Shown here one piece after another: positions 1 through 9,419 of a stretch of 64,000 bases of DNA. The stretch's first letter is position 1. Each line of letters opens with the position of its first letter. This DNA is from Acetobacteroides hydrogenigenes (GTDB lineage Bacteria > Bacteroidota > Bacteroidia > Bacteroidales > ZOR0009): the NCBI RefSeq assembly GCF_004340205.1, contig NZ_SLWB01000001.1, positions 434,001 through 498,000 on the forward strand. Reading direction: 5' to 3'. The notes under the pieces were generated by a model. The model had not been told where the DNA came from and did not search any database. It saw only the letters and a list, made by a program, of their open reading frames with translations. Position numbers and translations under genes: made by a program.

Positions 1-2237
1 CTATTGTTGCTTGCAATAAATGCAATTGATTCTTCTGCCGATAAAACAAAAGCATCAATAATCTGCTTAAGCTCCGCCCTATCATTACCAATAAAAGCCG
101 TCACCTTCGAGATATTGCACAACGGCCTCCTATCCTCCCTAACATCAACTCTTGGAACTTGCATAATATTCGAGATTGCAGTTAATATTTCCCCTTCCGT
201 AAAAGGCTTTTGCAGTATTCCGTTTGCCCCAATGGCCATCATTTCATTCGTCATCGACGCGCTGACATCTGCCGAAAGGAAGAGCACCTTAGCCAATGGA
301 TTGTACTCCTTTATAGCTTTAACGGCCTCTATTCCGCTCATGCCGGGCATATGCAAATCGGTTACTACAAGCCCATACACCCCTTTTCTACACATTTCCA
401 CACCTTTAGCCCCATTATCTGCAATATCAAAACTGATGCCATTTGCTGCAAATATCTTGCTTACAAGGAGCCGAACGTAGCTGTCGTCGTCGATAAAAAG
501 TACCCTAGACGAAATTGGCTGTGAAGAAATATCTTGACTAAGCGTACTGGCTCCCTCGCTAAGAATATTCGCTAGAGGAAACTCTACGATAAACGTACTT
601 CCAACGCCTTCTTCCGACTTTAGCAACAGATTTCCTCCCATTAAAACAACAAGCTTACGGCTGATGCTTAGCCCCAAACCTGTTCCACCAAACTTTCGCG
701 CTACAGACCCATCAGCTTGGGTAAACTCTTCAAAGATCTTCTCCTGAGCTGACATTGGAATACCAATTCCGGTATCAACAACATCTATTCTTAGCTCCTC
801 TTCTTGTACGTAAACGTTTACAACAACCTCTCCTTGCTCTGTAAACTTTATTGCATTGCTTATCAAGTTAAGCATAACCTGCTTAAGCCTTAACCTGTCA
901 AGCTTTACCATCGATGGCACTACTCCAAGGTTAAGCACCAAGCTGATCCCTTTCTCCTTGGCTTTAATGCTCATTTCGGTGATGATCTCATTAAAAAATG
1001 CTTCCAAGGGAAACTGAGAGAACTCCAATTCTACGGCGTTAGACTCTACCTTTGAGTAATCTAGAATCTCATTTACAATAGAGTGAAGGTGTTTAGCAGA
1101 GGAGTTAATAGCCATAATCTCCTCTTCGGAATACGTTTTTTTGCTAAGCAGAAAATCGGAAAAGCCCATGATTGCCGAAAGAGGCGTACGAATTTCGTGG
1201 CTCATGTTGGCAAGAAATCTCTCTTTTACCTTCAACAGCTCCTGAATCTTTTCATTCGACTCTTCGAGCTGCTTTTGCATACGAGAGCTTAGCCGTATAT
1301 CCCTAAATATAAGAATCAGAAAAACAACGATCACAAAGAAGGCAGAGAACCCCATAAGTATAAGCTTGTGCATATAGCTATTCGTAGTGCTTTCAAACTT
1401 TGCCAGCTGCTCTCTATTGATGCGTATTTCTTCCTTGCTCATCATCGTAATATGATAAAGCATTCTATCGGTTAGCAGCTTATCCTTCTTAAGGAGCGCT
1501 ATTTCCTGCTGCTTAAAAAGTTTCTCGTTTATTTTATCCCGCTCCTGTAGCATTGCCAGCTTTGATTGCAGCTGTACGATGCTGTTATCCGTCTTCTTTT
1601 GCTTTACCGTTATTGAGTCAACCTTCTTTTGCGCCCCCAAGTGCGACATTATTATCGGAGTTTCGTCTTCCTTAAACAAAGCCTTTAGCCGCTGAAAAAA
1701 GGTACGCTTTCTAACAACCACAGGCTCGGAAGGAGCGTTTGAGCCTAATGTAGAATAAATCCTATGCTTGAGCTCCACTTCCGAACTATCCGATTTCGAT
1801 CTAAAGATTGACTTATAATCGCCCTTGTTTGTCTTTTTATGCTTTAGCGCAATAATATCGTTGATAACCTTACTTTTCTGTCTTTGTATAATAAGGATAT
1901 TACCCAACAAAACCTGCTGTTCTGCATCAATGGATATATTTCTAAGCACTTGAAGACTTGAGTCGATATAGCTGTTTTGCTCTACGTAGCTTTTCAGAAA
2001 GGAGTCGTCGCCAGAAGCAGCGTACAGCTTAGCATCGGTTTCCGACTCATAGATTTTAACCAGCGTCTGGTTTATAATGATAAGCTTTTGGGCAGATGCA
2101 GGCGCATCTCTCAAGGTATTCGATAGCCTTACAACTCCAAGGTAGCTGTAGAAAAAGGCTACAATACCAAAAACCATCAGAACAAAAAAAGAAATAAAGA
2201 CTTTACGCCTTATGCTTTGGGTTGGAAAGCTTACCAT
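1..2237 (-). CDS. Hybrid sensor histidine kinase/response regulator, 3' end outside window
   Basis: Membrane sensor kinase with its own receiver domain; the 745 visible residues run off the left edge. A first membrane helix lies at about residues 8-28 and a second at about 292-312, enclosing a long helical sensor region rich in charged residues. The H box NMSHEIRTPL (phospho-accepting His near residue 345) is followed by N box NLISNAIKFT, G1 box VDTGIGM and G2 box GGTGLGLS, then a receiver domain starting at FIDDDS (about 580) with phospho-Asp in VVTDLHMPGM and the conserved Lys in LQKPF. After it a further helical segment begins that looks like a histidine phosphotransfer domain, which would make an internal phosphorelay; this last part is inferred because the sequence ends. 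An in-frame stop lies just upstream of the chosen ATG. No DNA-binding output domain is visible, and the signal is unknown. Confidence 0.93.
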   Translation of the reverse strand, partial: MVSFPTQSIRRKVFISFFVLMVFGIVAFFYSYLGVVRLSNTLRDAPASAQKLIIINQTLVKIYESETDAKLYAASGDDSFLKSYVEQNSYIDSSLQVLRNISIDAEQQVLLGNILIIQRQKSKVINDIIALKHKKTNKGDYKSIFRSKSDSSEVELKHRIYSTLGSNAPSEPVVVRKRTFFQRLKALFKEDETPIIMSHLGAQKKVDSITVKQKKTDNSIVQLQSKLAMLQERDKINEKLFKQQEIALLKKDKLLTDRMLYHITMMSKEEIRINREQLAKFESTTNSYMHKLILMGFSAFFVIVVFLILIFRDIRLSSRMQKQLEESNEKIQELLKVKERFLANMSHEIRTPLSAIMGFSDFLLSKKTYSEEEIMAINSSAKHLHSIVNEILDYSKVESNAVELEFSQFPLEAFFNEIITEMSIKAKEKGISLVLNLGVVPSMVKLDRLRLKQVMLNLISNAIKFTEQGEVVVNVYVQEEELRIDVVDTGIGIPMSAQEKIFEEFTQADGSVARKFGGTGLGLSISRKLVVLMGGNLLLKSEEGVGSTFIVEFPLANILSEGASTLSQDISSQPISSRVLFIDDDSYVRLLVSKIFAANGISFDIADNGAKGVEMCRKGVYGLVVTDLHMPGMSGIEAVKAIKEYNPLAKVLFLSADVSASMTNEMMAIGANGILQKPFTEGEILTAISNIMQVPRVDVREDRRPLCNISKVTAFIGNDRAELKQIIDAFVLSAEESIAFIASNN

Positions 2238-2267
2238 AAACCTAATATGAGCACGTATTTAAATAGT

Positions 2268-2299
2268 AAAAAAGAGCCAGCAAGAGCCAGCCCTTTTTT
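2268..2299 (-). terminator. Rho-independent terminator after the coiled-coil lipoprotein gene
   Basis: Read on the minus strand, six A residues and GGGCTGGC face GCTGGCTC and six T residues across a four-base loop, giving about 14 pairs including G-U pairs and ending in a U run. It lies between the lipoprotein stop and the sensor kinase start, so the two genes are probably separate transcription units. Confidence 0.7.
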
Positions 2300-2324
2300 A
2301 CATTGCTATTCCTTATTAAGAGTC

Positions 2325-3194
2325 CTACTTTCGGTAGGTAATTACTAAGAATTTAGACGATTGCCAAAACTTCTTGCTGTTTGTAATTTCAATTCCAGAG
2401 CAGAAGTTTTTGCTATCAACTTTAAGAGTGTACGAGTCGGAAGGATGCGTACTCAAAATCTTCACGTTCTTATGCCCAATTTCAACACCTTCAAAATTGC
2501 GGATATCGACTTTGGTAAATGCATCGAGATTTACGTTTGAGTTTACGGTAGCCGTTCTTCCAATACCAATAAAGCCACCGGAACGGTTGATGATACCTTT
2601 TTGCTCGAGTTCCTTTTGCGATCCAATAATGAAGTATGCCGTATTAAGCTCGTTCGTTCTGGCAGTAACATTCTCCTCTAAGGCCTTCTTATGGGTAGTT
2701 AGAGTATCAACACGGCTATTTAGTTCGGCGAGCTGGAAGTTAAGCTTTGTCAGCTGCTCCTTTAGCGAAGCGATCTCTGCATCCTTTTCGCCGTTTTGCT
2801 TGGTTAGCTGCTCAATCATTTTTTCAAGCCCATCAATCTTGATATTGGCAGCTTTAAGCTTCTTTGCTGTGCCTTGAAGGTTTGCAATGGTTCGCTTATT
2901 CTGCTCTAGGAGCTCATTAATTTGTGCTATATCATCCTTAATTCGATCCTTAACATCGCGGCTAAGCTCTCCTTGCTTTGTTGTTACGCTTATGATATTC
3001 TGCTTTTGCTTTACAGCCTCGAGGTTTTCCTCAACCTCGCTAAGCGACATAAATATGTTATTAAGCGTTGTATCCTTTACGCTAACCAACTCTGAAAGCT
3101 TTTGGTTTTCGGCCTTTAGCTTCTCTACTTCCTGCTTATTACCGCACGAAGCTGCAAATACCACAACTGCTATTGCTATTAAAAACTTTTTCAT
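2325..3194 (-). CDS. Coiled-coil lipoprotein, possibly Cbp1-like adhesin family
   Basis: Predicted lipoprotein of 289 residues. The signal peptide ends in a lipobox (AASC, Cys17), so the mature protein would be lipid-anchored in the envelope. Residues of about 20-175 are a long heptad-rich coiled coil full of Leu, Lys, Glu and Gln, and the last 110 residues are a compact beta-type domain with a Gly-rich segment (GGFIGIGRTA). The helical stalk plus C-terminal domain, including the FIIGSQKELEQKGII segment, resembles proteins annotated in this phylum as Cbp1-type collagen-binding adhesins; that match is from memory and weak. Binding partner unknown. It stands alone between two terminators. Confidence 0.7.
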   Translation of the reverse strand: MKKFLIAIAVVVFAASCGNKQEVEKLKAENQKLSELVSVKDTTLNNIFMSLSEVEENLEAVKQKQNIISVTTKQGELSRDVKDRIKDDIAQINELLEQNKRTIANLQGTAKKLKAANIKIDGLEKMIEQLTKQNGEKDAEIASLKEQLTKLNFQLAELNSRVDTLTTHKKALEENVTARTNELNTAYFIIGSQKELEQKGIINRSGGFIGIGRTATVNSNVNLDAFTKVDIRNFEGVEIGHKNVKILSTHPSDSYTLKVDSKNFCSGIEITNSKKFWQSSKFLVITYRK

Positions 3195-3366
3195 TTGCTT
3201 GAATTTAATTTGGGTTACTAATGTAGTGCATGTACTGCAAAATGCAATCCAATATACGAAATAAGCCGTTTCTATTCAACAAAACTCTACTTTTCAAACA
3301 TATAGCAATTAACCCTAGCAAAACAACTTACACAAGTATGTGGAACTTGCGCCACACAATTACACA

Positions 3367-3394
3367 AAGAAGCCGCTTGTTTAAGCGGCTTCTT
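3367..3394 (-). terminator. Terminator of the NatAB-type operon
   Basis: A 12-bp perfect stem (AAGAAGCCGCTT with its complement) around a four-base loop lies directly downstream of the permease stop codon; on the minus strand it is followed by a T-rich stretch. Confidence 0.75.
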
Positions 3395-3410
3395 CGGTAA
3401 AACGAATATA

Positions 3411-4763
3411 CTAGGAATGCTTAATCCACTTCAGCATCTCCTTAAATGAGGTCTTCTTTCCATACATAAGGATACCTGTACGGTAAATTTTGGCAGAGAG
3501 CCATATTACCGCAAAGATGGTGGCATACAGAATAACGATTGAAAGTATTACTTCCCACGTTGGAATTTCGAACGGTATTCGGGCCATCATTACTATAGGC
3601 GAGGTTAGCGGAATCATCGAGAACCAAAACGAGATGGAGCTGTTCGGATTCTGGAAGGTATGCATCATCACCATTAGAGCCAAAATAATTGGAATGGTAA
3701 TTGGGAGCATCAGCTGCTGGGTCTCCGTTTCGTTATCGACAGCAGAACCTACTGCTGCAAACAACGAAGAGTAGAGCAGATAGCCACCTAGGAAGAAAAT
3801 CACAAAGTAGAAAAGAATTGGAATGATTCGCTCCGAAATCGAGTTAAAGATCTTTGTGGTATCACCAACTTCATCCTGAATTTTCGCCATATCCTCTTCG
3901 CTAATTTGGGTTCCACCCTGAGCGCTCATTACCGAAGTAACCTGCGTTTGCTGCGCCATCTTTTCGGAATAGGAGCTCATCATGTATCCCTTTACGCCCA
4001 CAAAAATGGCCAGAGAGAGCAGAATCCAGATTGTGAACTGTAGCAGACCGACAGCGGCAACCCCGATAATTTTCCCCATCATCAGCTGGATTGGCTTAAC
4101 CGACGAGATAATCACCTCAACTACCCTATTCGATTTTTCTTCGATAACACCTCGCATAACCTGGCTTCCAAACAGGAAGATAAACAGGTACATCAGGAAT
4201 CCGAATATATAGGCAATTCCCATAATAACCACAGTATTGGTTTCCTTTTCCATCCCATTCTCGTCCAGCTTTATGGTGTTAAGGTTTACCGAGGACTTCA
4301 CCTGCTTAAGCATTTCGTCAAGGTTTTGGATGTTAAAGGTTCTCATCTTCTCCTCCTTAATTAAGTCTTCCATATTCGACTCAATCATGCTGCTCATCTC
4401 CACGCTTACGTCCTCGTTCGAGTAGATAACAGCATCCTTAGGATTGTTAATGATTCCCTGGTTGATAACAAGTATTGCATCAACGCCTTTATCCGTCATC
4501 GCCTTTTTGTAGGCTGGCAAATCCTGCTCGCCGATGTACTCGAACGACACCTTTTCGGTTCCCTGCAGCTTGTTTACAAACATCTTAGTTTTATCAACTA
4601 CTGCTATTTTCTTGCTGGACGTATCGCCCATCGAGGCAAGCATGCCGGGCACAACCATGAGCGCCCCCATCAGGATTGGGGTTAACAAGGTCATTATGAT
4701 AAAGCTTTTCTTCTTTACTCTTGTAAGGAATTCGCGCTTAATTATAAGTAGAGTCTTATTCAT
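3411..4763 (-). CDS. ABC-2 type transporter permease (NatB-like)
   Basis: Membrane subunit of 450 residues of an ABC exporter. One membrane helix at about residues 21-43 is followed by a large extracytoplasmic domain of about 130 residues, then five or so helices between about 175 and 440, the layout of NatB/ABC2_membrane_3 proteins. It lies 12 bp behind the ATPase gene and the two form one unit closed by a terminator. NatA/NatB was first described as a sodium exporter, but this family has many substrates, so transport of sodium is not claimed. A Gln/Glu-rich insertion between two helices (about 275-295) is probably a cytoplasmic or periplasmic loop. Confidence 0.88.
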   Translation of the reverse strand: MNKTLLIIKREFLTRVKKKSFIIMTLLTPILMGALMVVPGMLASMGDTSSKKIAVVDKTKMFVNKLQGTEKVSFEYIGEQDLPAYKKAMTDKGVDAILVINQGIINNPKDAVIYSNEDVSVEMSSMIESNMEDLIKEEKMRTFNIQNLDEMLKQVKSSVNLNTIKLDENGMEKETNTVVIMGIAYIFGFLMYLFIFLFGSQVMRGVIEEKSNRVVEVIISSVKPIQLMMGKIIGVAAVGLLQFTIWILLSLAIFVGVKGYMMSSYSEKMAQQTQVTSVMSAQGGTQISEEDMAKIQDEVGDTTKIFNSISERIIPILFYFVIFFLGGYLLYSSLFAAVGSAVDNETETQQLMLPITIPIILALMVMMHTFQNPNSSISFWFSMIPLTSPIVMMARIPFEIPTWEVILSIVILYATIFAVIWLSAKIYRTGILMYGKKTSFKEMLKWIKHS

Positions 4764-4775
4764 AGCATTATCGTT

Positions 4776-5720
4776 TTATTCGGTATAATGAGCTGCTTTT
4801 AGCGATGATTCTCCTTGCACAACTTTTATAAAGATATCGTTCATGCTGGGGATAATTTTTTGGAAGTTTACCACCTCGACATGTGGAACAACAGCCGAAA
4901 TAAGCGGATTGCCCGACTGATCGGGCTGAAGCTTAACCCTCACCTTCGACAAGCCCTTCTCGAATACTTCATCAACGATTTGGTAGCCGTTATGCAGAAC
5001 CTTGGACAATGCTCCGACCTCGCCAACGTAGTCTATCTGGTAAATATTATCGCCGTAGCTATGGCGGATTTCATCGATATCGCCGCTAAGAACATTACGA
5101 GACTTATTTATAAGCGTAATGTTATCGCATAGCTCCTCTACCGAGGCCATGTTGTGCGTAGAGAAAATTATGGTATGCCCCTTTTTCTTAAACTCAAGAA
5201 TTTCTTCCTTAAGCAGATTTGCATTTATTGGGTCGAACCCGCTGAAAGGCTCGTCAAAAATCATTAGCTCGGGCTCGTGGAGAATGGTTATAATAAACTG
5301 AACCTTTTGAGCCATCCCTTTCGAGAGTTCCTCCACCTTTTTATTCCACCAGGCCTGAATCTCAAACTTGGCAAACCAGTACCTTAGACGCTTCAAAGCC
5401 TCGGAGTGCGACAGCCCCTTAAGCTGAGCAAAGTACATTGCCTGCTCGCCAACCTTCATTTTCTTGTAAAGGCCACGCTCTTCGGGCAAGTACCCGATAA
5501 ACTGAACATCGCTCATCTTCATCTCGTTGCCCTTAAAGTAAATTTTACCGCTGTCGGGCATCGTTATTTGGTTGATGATTCGAATGAGGGTGGTTTTCCC
5601 AGCTCCATTAGGTCCCAATAGCCCGTAAATCTTCCCTTGAGGGATTGTTACGCTAACATTATCTAGGGCTAAATGGTCTGCATACCGTTTTACAACATTT
5701 TCTGCTCTAAATATTTCCAT
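4776..5720 (-). CDS. ABC transporter ATP-binding protein (NatA-like)
   Basis: ATPase of 314 residues that would drive the adjacent permease. Visible motifs: Walker A GPNGAGKTT near residue 36, signature LSKGMAQKVQ, Walker B LMIFDEPFSGFDP, and the switch His in FSTHNM. The C-terminal 85 residues form the extra domain usual in NatA-type ATPases. First gene of a two-gene operon. A perfect -7 element lies just upstream. The substrate cannot be read from the sequence. Confidence 0.92.
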   Translation of the reverse strand: MEIFRAENVVKRYADHLALDNVSVTIPQGKIYGLLGPNGAGKTTLIRIINQITMPDSGKIYFKGNEMKMSDVQFIGYLPEERGLYKKMKVGEQAMYFAQLKGLSHSEALKRLRYWFAKFEIQAWWNKKVEELSKGMAQKVQFIITILHEPELMIFDEPFSGFDPINANLLKEEILEFKKKGHTIIFSTHNMASVEELCDNITLINKSRNVLSGDIDEIRHSYGDNIYQIDYVGEVGALSKVLHNGYQIVDEVFEKGLSKVRVKLQPDQSGNPLISAVVPHVEVVNFQKIIPSMNDIFIKVVQGESSLKAAHYTE

Positions 5721-5741
5721 ACTAACAAAATTTTTACTCTT

Positions 5742-5750
5742 TCAAATTTA
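5742..5750 (-). promoter_or_regulatory. -7 element for the NatAB-type operon
   Basis: TAAATTTGA on the minus strand matches the Bacteroidota -7 consensus TAnnTTTG and lies 22 bases before the ATPase start codon. No convincing -33 element is visible. Confidence 0.55.
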
Positions 5751-5983
5751 GCGAAATAAAGTTCATTCCATAGTACCCGCTATCGGTTCTTCCTATGCAT
5801 CCAAATATGGATTAAAGGCAGCTAAATCGAGTGAGAATACCGCTGACAGAAGCTTTCGCCAAACATTCTACATACACTTAGTTGCGAATTTGTAAAAATG
5901 TTACAGATTTTCCAGTACAATTTTTTTAATTAAACAGGAGAATTTCGAGAAAAAGATGCTTTAGAAAAAGAAAATAGCCGGTG

Positions 5984-6109
5984 GCTTGGAGAAAATAAAA
6001 TTCGGATAATAGGAAACCTTCGACAGTTTGGAGATAGTTGACCTCAGTTAAGAGTTAATCGAGCTCGGATAAGAGATAATCATCCACGGTTTAGAGACAA
6101 CAGACCTTA
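5984..6109. repeat. Degenerate tandem repeat, six units of 21 nt
   Basis: Six consecutive 21-nt units beginning at 5984, 6005, 6026, 6047, 6068 and 6089. Every unit begins with G and most carry the core (A/G)GAGA near position 6-10; no gaps are needed to keep register. The units are only moderately alike, as in an old array. Several frames contain stops, so it is not a protein repeat. Same period as the tracts at 12.1, 23.4 and 31.4 kb. Confidence 0.75.
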
Positions 6110-6123
6110 AGGGATATAAAAGA

Positions 6124-6150
6124 AACAGGAGGATGCTCGATCCTCCCGTT
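6124..6150 (-). terminator. Hairpin downstream of dnaJ, likely terminator
   Basis: GGAGGAT and ATCCTCC form a 7-bp stem around GCTCG, about 40 bases after the dnaJ stop codon. There is no strong U run, so termination is probable rather than certain. Confidence 0.5.
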
Positions 6151-6190
6151 ACAATTCAATATTCTGTCCTCTGTACTTCGACATCTAGAA

Positions 6191-7351
6191 CTATCTACCA
6201 AACATTCCTTTTATACGATCGAAGAAATTCTTGTCCGACTTGTCGGGCTTTGGAGCATAACTTCCGGAGTCTCGCATTCTTTCAACTTGCTCCTTCTCGG
6301 AAGCGGAAAGGTTCTTAGGAACCCATACGCTTACGTATATCAAAAGGTCACCCCTGCCATAGCCATCAACATCGGGTAAACCTTTACCCTTTAGACGAAA
6401 TACTCGGCCGGGTTGAGTGCCTGGGTCTATTTTTATGCGGGCTTTACCATCGATGGTAGGCACTTCAGAGGAGCAGCCAAGAACGGCATCGGGAAATCCG
6501 AGGAAAAGAGTGTACACCAAATCGTTTCCATCGCGAATAAGCTCCTCGTGCGGTTCCTCTTCGATTACAACCAAAAGGTCTCCATTAACTCCACCACCCT
6601 GTGGGGCATTTCCTTTCCCCGAAACATTAAGCTGCATACCTTCCGATACTCCTGCTGGAATGTGGAAAGAAACGACCTCAGAGTCACTCACAACGCCAGA
6701 TCCAGAACAGCTGGAGCAGTGCTTTGTTATAGTTTTTCCGGTTCCACGACAGGTGGGACAGGTGCTTTGGGTTTGAACGCGTCCGAATATCGAGTTGGTA
6801 ACCCCAATTACAGTTCCAGAACCATTGCAAGTACTACAAGTGGTAAATGCAGTGCCATGCTCTGCCCCTGTTCCGTTACAAGTGTTACACTTTACCTGCT
6901 TGTTTATCTTCAGCTTTTTGTCGGCACCGTAGGCAATTTCCTGCAGGGTAAGACGAACCTTTACGCGGATATCTCCCCCTCGATTGGTTCGACGACCTTG
7001 ACTTCTACCAAATCCGCCAAAGCCACCGAAATGACCTCCAAAAAGATCGCCAAACTGGGAGAAGATATCGTCCATAGACATACCTCCACCAAAGCCACCA
7101 AAGCCACCGCTACTTGCGTCCGAAGTACCTACACCTGCATGACCAAACTGGTCGTAGCGTGCGCGCTTATTGTCATCGCTTAGTACGCTGAACGCCTCGG
7201 CTGCCTCCTTAAATTTCTCTTCGGCCTCCTTATTGTCTGGATTTTTATCGGGGTGATACTTTATGGCCATCTTTCGGTAGGCCTTCTTTAGCTCCTCTTG
7301 GGTTGCATTTCGGGAAACCCCTAAAACCTCATAGTAATCTCTTTTTGCCAT
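6191..7351 (-). CDS. dnaJ: Chaperone protein DnaJ
   Basis: Co-chaperone of 386 residues that delivers unfolded proteins to DnaK and stimulates its ATPase. Order of domains: J domain with HPDK near residue 33, Gly/Phe-rich linker (about 75-115), zinc domain with four CxxCxGxG repeats ([32 protein letters not shown]), and the C-terminal substrate-binding domain. Length is normal for a type I DnaJ. It follows grpE by 21 bp and the pair is surely cotranscribed; dnaK is not in this window. Confidence 0.97.
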   Translation of the reverse strand: MAKRDYYEVLGVSRNATQEELKKAYRKMAIKYHPDKNPDNKEAEEKFKEAAEAFSVLSDDNKRARYDQFGHAGVGTSDASSGGFGGFGGGMSMDDIFSQFGDLFGGHFGGFGGFGRSQGRRTNRGGDIRVKVRLTLQEIAYGADKKLKINKQVKCNTCNGTGAEHGTAFTTCSTCNGSGTVIGVTNSIFGRVQTQSTCPTCRGTGKTITKHCSSCSGSGVVSDSEVVSFHIPAGVSEGMQLNVSGKGNAPQGGGVNGDLLVVIEEEPHEELIRDGNDLVYTLFLGFPDAVLGCSSEVPTIDGKARIKIDPGTQPGRVFRLKGKGLPDVDGYGRGDLLIYVSVWVPKNLSASEKEQVERMRDSGSYAPKPDKSDKNFFDRIKGMFGR

Positions 7352-7372
7352 TGTTCTTTGACGCTATTTTAC

Positions 7373-7975
7373 CTATTCGCCAACAACAACCTTGGCGTAT
7401 CTTATCACTTTTCCGTTCAGCAAGTATCCCTTTTGAACTACATCTATCACCGTTCCCTTTTGTTCTGGAGTTGGTGCCGGGAATTTGGTTATTGCCTCTT
7501 CAAAATCGGTATCAAAAGGCTCTCCAACCCTATTAATTACGGTAACACCTTTCGACTTAAGCATCGACATAAGCTTATCGTAGATGAGGTTTATGCCATC
7601 GAAACCTGCCGTATCGCTGAGCTTTTCGAGTGCCAAGAGCGCCCTTTCGAAGTCGTCAACTACAACAAGAACGTCCTTAATCAATCCTTCTCCAGCCGTT
7701 CTAACAAGCTCTTCGCGCTCCTTCAGCGTACGCTTACGGTAGTTATCGTATTCGGCTGTAAGTCGAAGATAGCGATCCTTCCACTCTGCAATTTTTTCAC
7801 TCAGCACTTCCGATTCTGCTGAAATGGCATCTGCCCCCTCAGCAGCTTCTGATGCTTCGGCAGCAGCGTTTTCACTCTCCTCGTTTGCAGTCAGATTCTC
7901 CTCTACAGGCATGTTTGTCTCTATGGGAGATTGATTCTCAACTTCTTTATCCGTTTTATGCTTCGACTTAGTCAT
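7373..7975 (-). CDS. grpE: Nucleotide exchange factor GrpE
   Basis: GrpE of 200 residues, the exchange factor that releases ADP from DnaK. The first 65 residues are acidic and Ala/Glu-rich (a disordered extension), then a long helix (LRLTAEYDNYRKRT) and the beta-domain with the family signature ending GYLLNGKVIRYAKVVV. First gene of grpE-dnaJ. An inverted repeat lies in the 110-bp leader (8045-8061); no CIRCE element is present. Confidence 0.96.
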   Translation of the reverse strand: MTKSKHKTDKEVENQSPIETNMPVEENLTANEESENAAAEASEAAEGADAISAESEVLSEKIAEWKDRYLRLTAEYDNYRKRTLKEREELVRTAGEGLIKDVLVVVDDFERALLALEKLSDTAGFDGINLIYDKLMSMLKSKGVTVINRVGEPFDTDFEEAITKFPAPTPEQKGTVIDVVQKGYLLNGKVIRYAKVVVGE

Positions 7976-8044
7976 CTTTGTAAATTAATTTTTCTCAACA
8001 GTACCTAATTGCATAGCAAATTGTTTGCCATTAACGATTAATGA

Positions 8045-8061
8045 CAGATTGTCGCAATCTG
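8045..8061. promoter_or_regulatory. Short perfect inverted repeat upstream of grpE
   Basis: CAGATTG-TCG-CAATCTG: two 7-bp arms with a 3-base spacer, about 70-86 bases before the grpE start and 25-40 bases behind murA. It lacks a U run, so it could be an operator for the heat-shock pair or a weak attenuating hairpin. Function is not shown by the sequence. Confidence 0.35.
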
Positions 8062-8085
8062 ATGTACAATCGGCACACGAGGGGA

Positions 8086-9393
8086 CTACAATCCTCTCGA
8101 AATGTTGGCACCTAGGGCGTTTAACCTAAGATCTATGTTCTGATAGCCCCTGTCTATTTGATCAATGTTATGAATAACGCTAGTGCCATCAGCCGAAAGC
8201 GCTGCAATCAAAAGAGCAACACCCGCACGTATATCTGGCGAACTCATTACTGTAGGGCGCAGCTTTATTGCATTGTCGTGACCAATTACGGTAGCACGGT
8301 GTGGATCGCAAAGAATAATTTGAGCCCCCATATCGATTAGCTTATCAACAAAGAATAGTCGGCTTTCGAACATCTTTTGATGGATTAGCACGCTTCCTTT
8401 TGCCTGTGTGGCTACAACCAAGAAGATACTCAGAAGGTCTGGAGTAAGTCCAGGCCATGGAGCATCGGCAATGGTAAGGATTGAACCATCAATAAAGGTG
8501 TCTATTTCGTAGTGGTCTTGGGCAGGAATGTAGATATCGTCGCCACGGAGTTCCATCTTGATACCCAATCTTCGGAAGCTATCTGGAATAATACCAAGAT
8601 CGGGGTAGGATACGTTCTTTATGGTAATCTCGCTATGGGTCATAGCAGCCAAACCAATAAAGCTACCTATTTCAATCATGTCTGGGAGCAAACGATGCTC
8701 AGTACCTCCAAGTTCGCTTACACCTTCGATGGTTAGCAGATTTGAGCCAACACCAGAAATTTTTGCCCCCATTCGGTTCAGCATCTTACAAAGTTGCTGT
8801 ACATAGGGCTCGCAAGCGGCATTATAAATGGTGGTCGTTCCCTTTGCCAACGTAGCAGCCATAATAATATTGGCAGTACCAGTTACCGAGGCCTCATCCA
8901 AAAGCATGTATGCGCCTTTTAACTCCTTGGCTTCGACGGTAAAAAAACTCTCGTTAGCATCGAAGTTAAATTTAGCGCCTAACTTTTCGAAACCAATAAA
9001 GTGGGTGTCTAAACGTCTTCTGCCAATCTTATCTCCCCCAGGACGAGGCATAAAACCTTTGCCAAATCGAGATAAAAGAGGCCCTACAACCATTATTGAA
9101 CCACGCAAACTTGATGCTTCTTTTCGGAAATCCTCCGTTTTAAGGTAGTCAAAGTTTACATTCTTGGCTTCAAACGTATAGGTAGATTCGTCAACTTTTG
9201 CAACAGCAACACCCATTTTGCTAAGAAGCTGTATTAGCTTCATTACATCAAGAATATTCGGAATATTCGAGATGGTAACCTTTTTTGGGGTAAGCAGAAC
9301 AGCGCTTATAACCTGAAGTGCTTCATTTTTTGCACCTTGAGGAGTAATTTCACCCTTTAAAGGATGCCCTCCTTTAACAACAAAAGTGCCCAT
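8086..9393 (-). CDS. murA: UDP-N-acetylglucosamine 1-carboxyvinyltransferase MurA (Asp active-site variant)
   Basis: First committed enzyme of peptidoglycan synthesis: transfers enolpyruvate from PEP to UDP-GlcNAc in the cytoplasm. The 435 residues cover the full EPSP-synthase-like fold, with the N-terminal KNEAL motif. In the catalytic loop, where E. coli has GGC (Cys115), this protein has GGD with Asp121 (codon at 9031-9033). Asp at this place is known from MurA enzymes that stay active and are insensitive to fosfomycin, which acts by alkylating the Cys; insensitivity here is therefore inferred. Lies 26 bp behind the DUF4290 gene and is probably cotranscribed with it, an arrangement common in this phylum. 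Confidence 0.96.
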   Translation of the reverse strand: MGTFVVKGGHPLKGEITPQGAKNEALQVISAVLLTPKKVTISNIPNILDVMKLIQLLSKMGVAVAKVDESTYTFEAKNVNFDYLKTEDFRKEASSLRGSIMVVGPLLSRFGKGFMPRPGGDKIGRRRLDTHFIGFEKLGAKFNFDANESFFTVEAKELKGAYMLLDEASVTGTANIIMAATLAKGTTTIYNAACEPYVQQLCKMLNRMGAKISGVGSNLLTIEGVSELGGTEHRLLPDMIEIGSFIGLAAMTHSEITIKNVSYPDLGIIPDSFRRLGIKMELRGDDIYIPAQDHYEIDTFIDGSILTIADAPWPGLTPDLLSIFLVVATQAKGSVLIHQKMFESRLFFVDKLIDMGAQIILCDPHRATVIGHDNAIKLRPTVMSSPDIRAGVALLIAALSADGTSVIHNIDQIDRGYQNIDLRLNALGANISRGL

Positions 9394-9419
9394 AGCTTTA
9401 TTTTTAAAGTATTAGTACC

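Larger units (their letters stand above)
5721..6190. other. 470-bp intergenic region holding a 21-nt repeat tract
   Basis: Between the starts of the ABC operon and the end of dnaJ. It holds the ABC promoter (5742-5750), a six-unit 21-nt repeat (5984-6109) and a hairpin behind dnaJ (6124-6150). I see no gene; all frames are stop-rich apart from shadows. Confidence 0.7.

Noticed and set aside
6413-7183. 256-codon plus-strand frame inside dnaJ
   Set aside because: Antisense shadow of dnaJ, whose domains and zinc motifs are complete on the minus strand.
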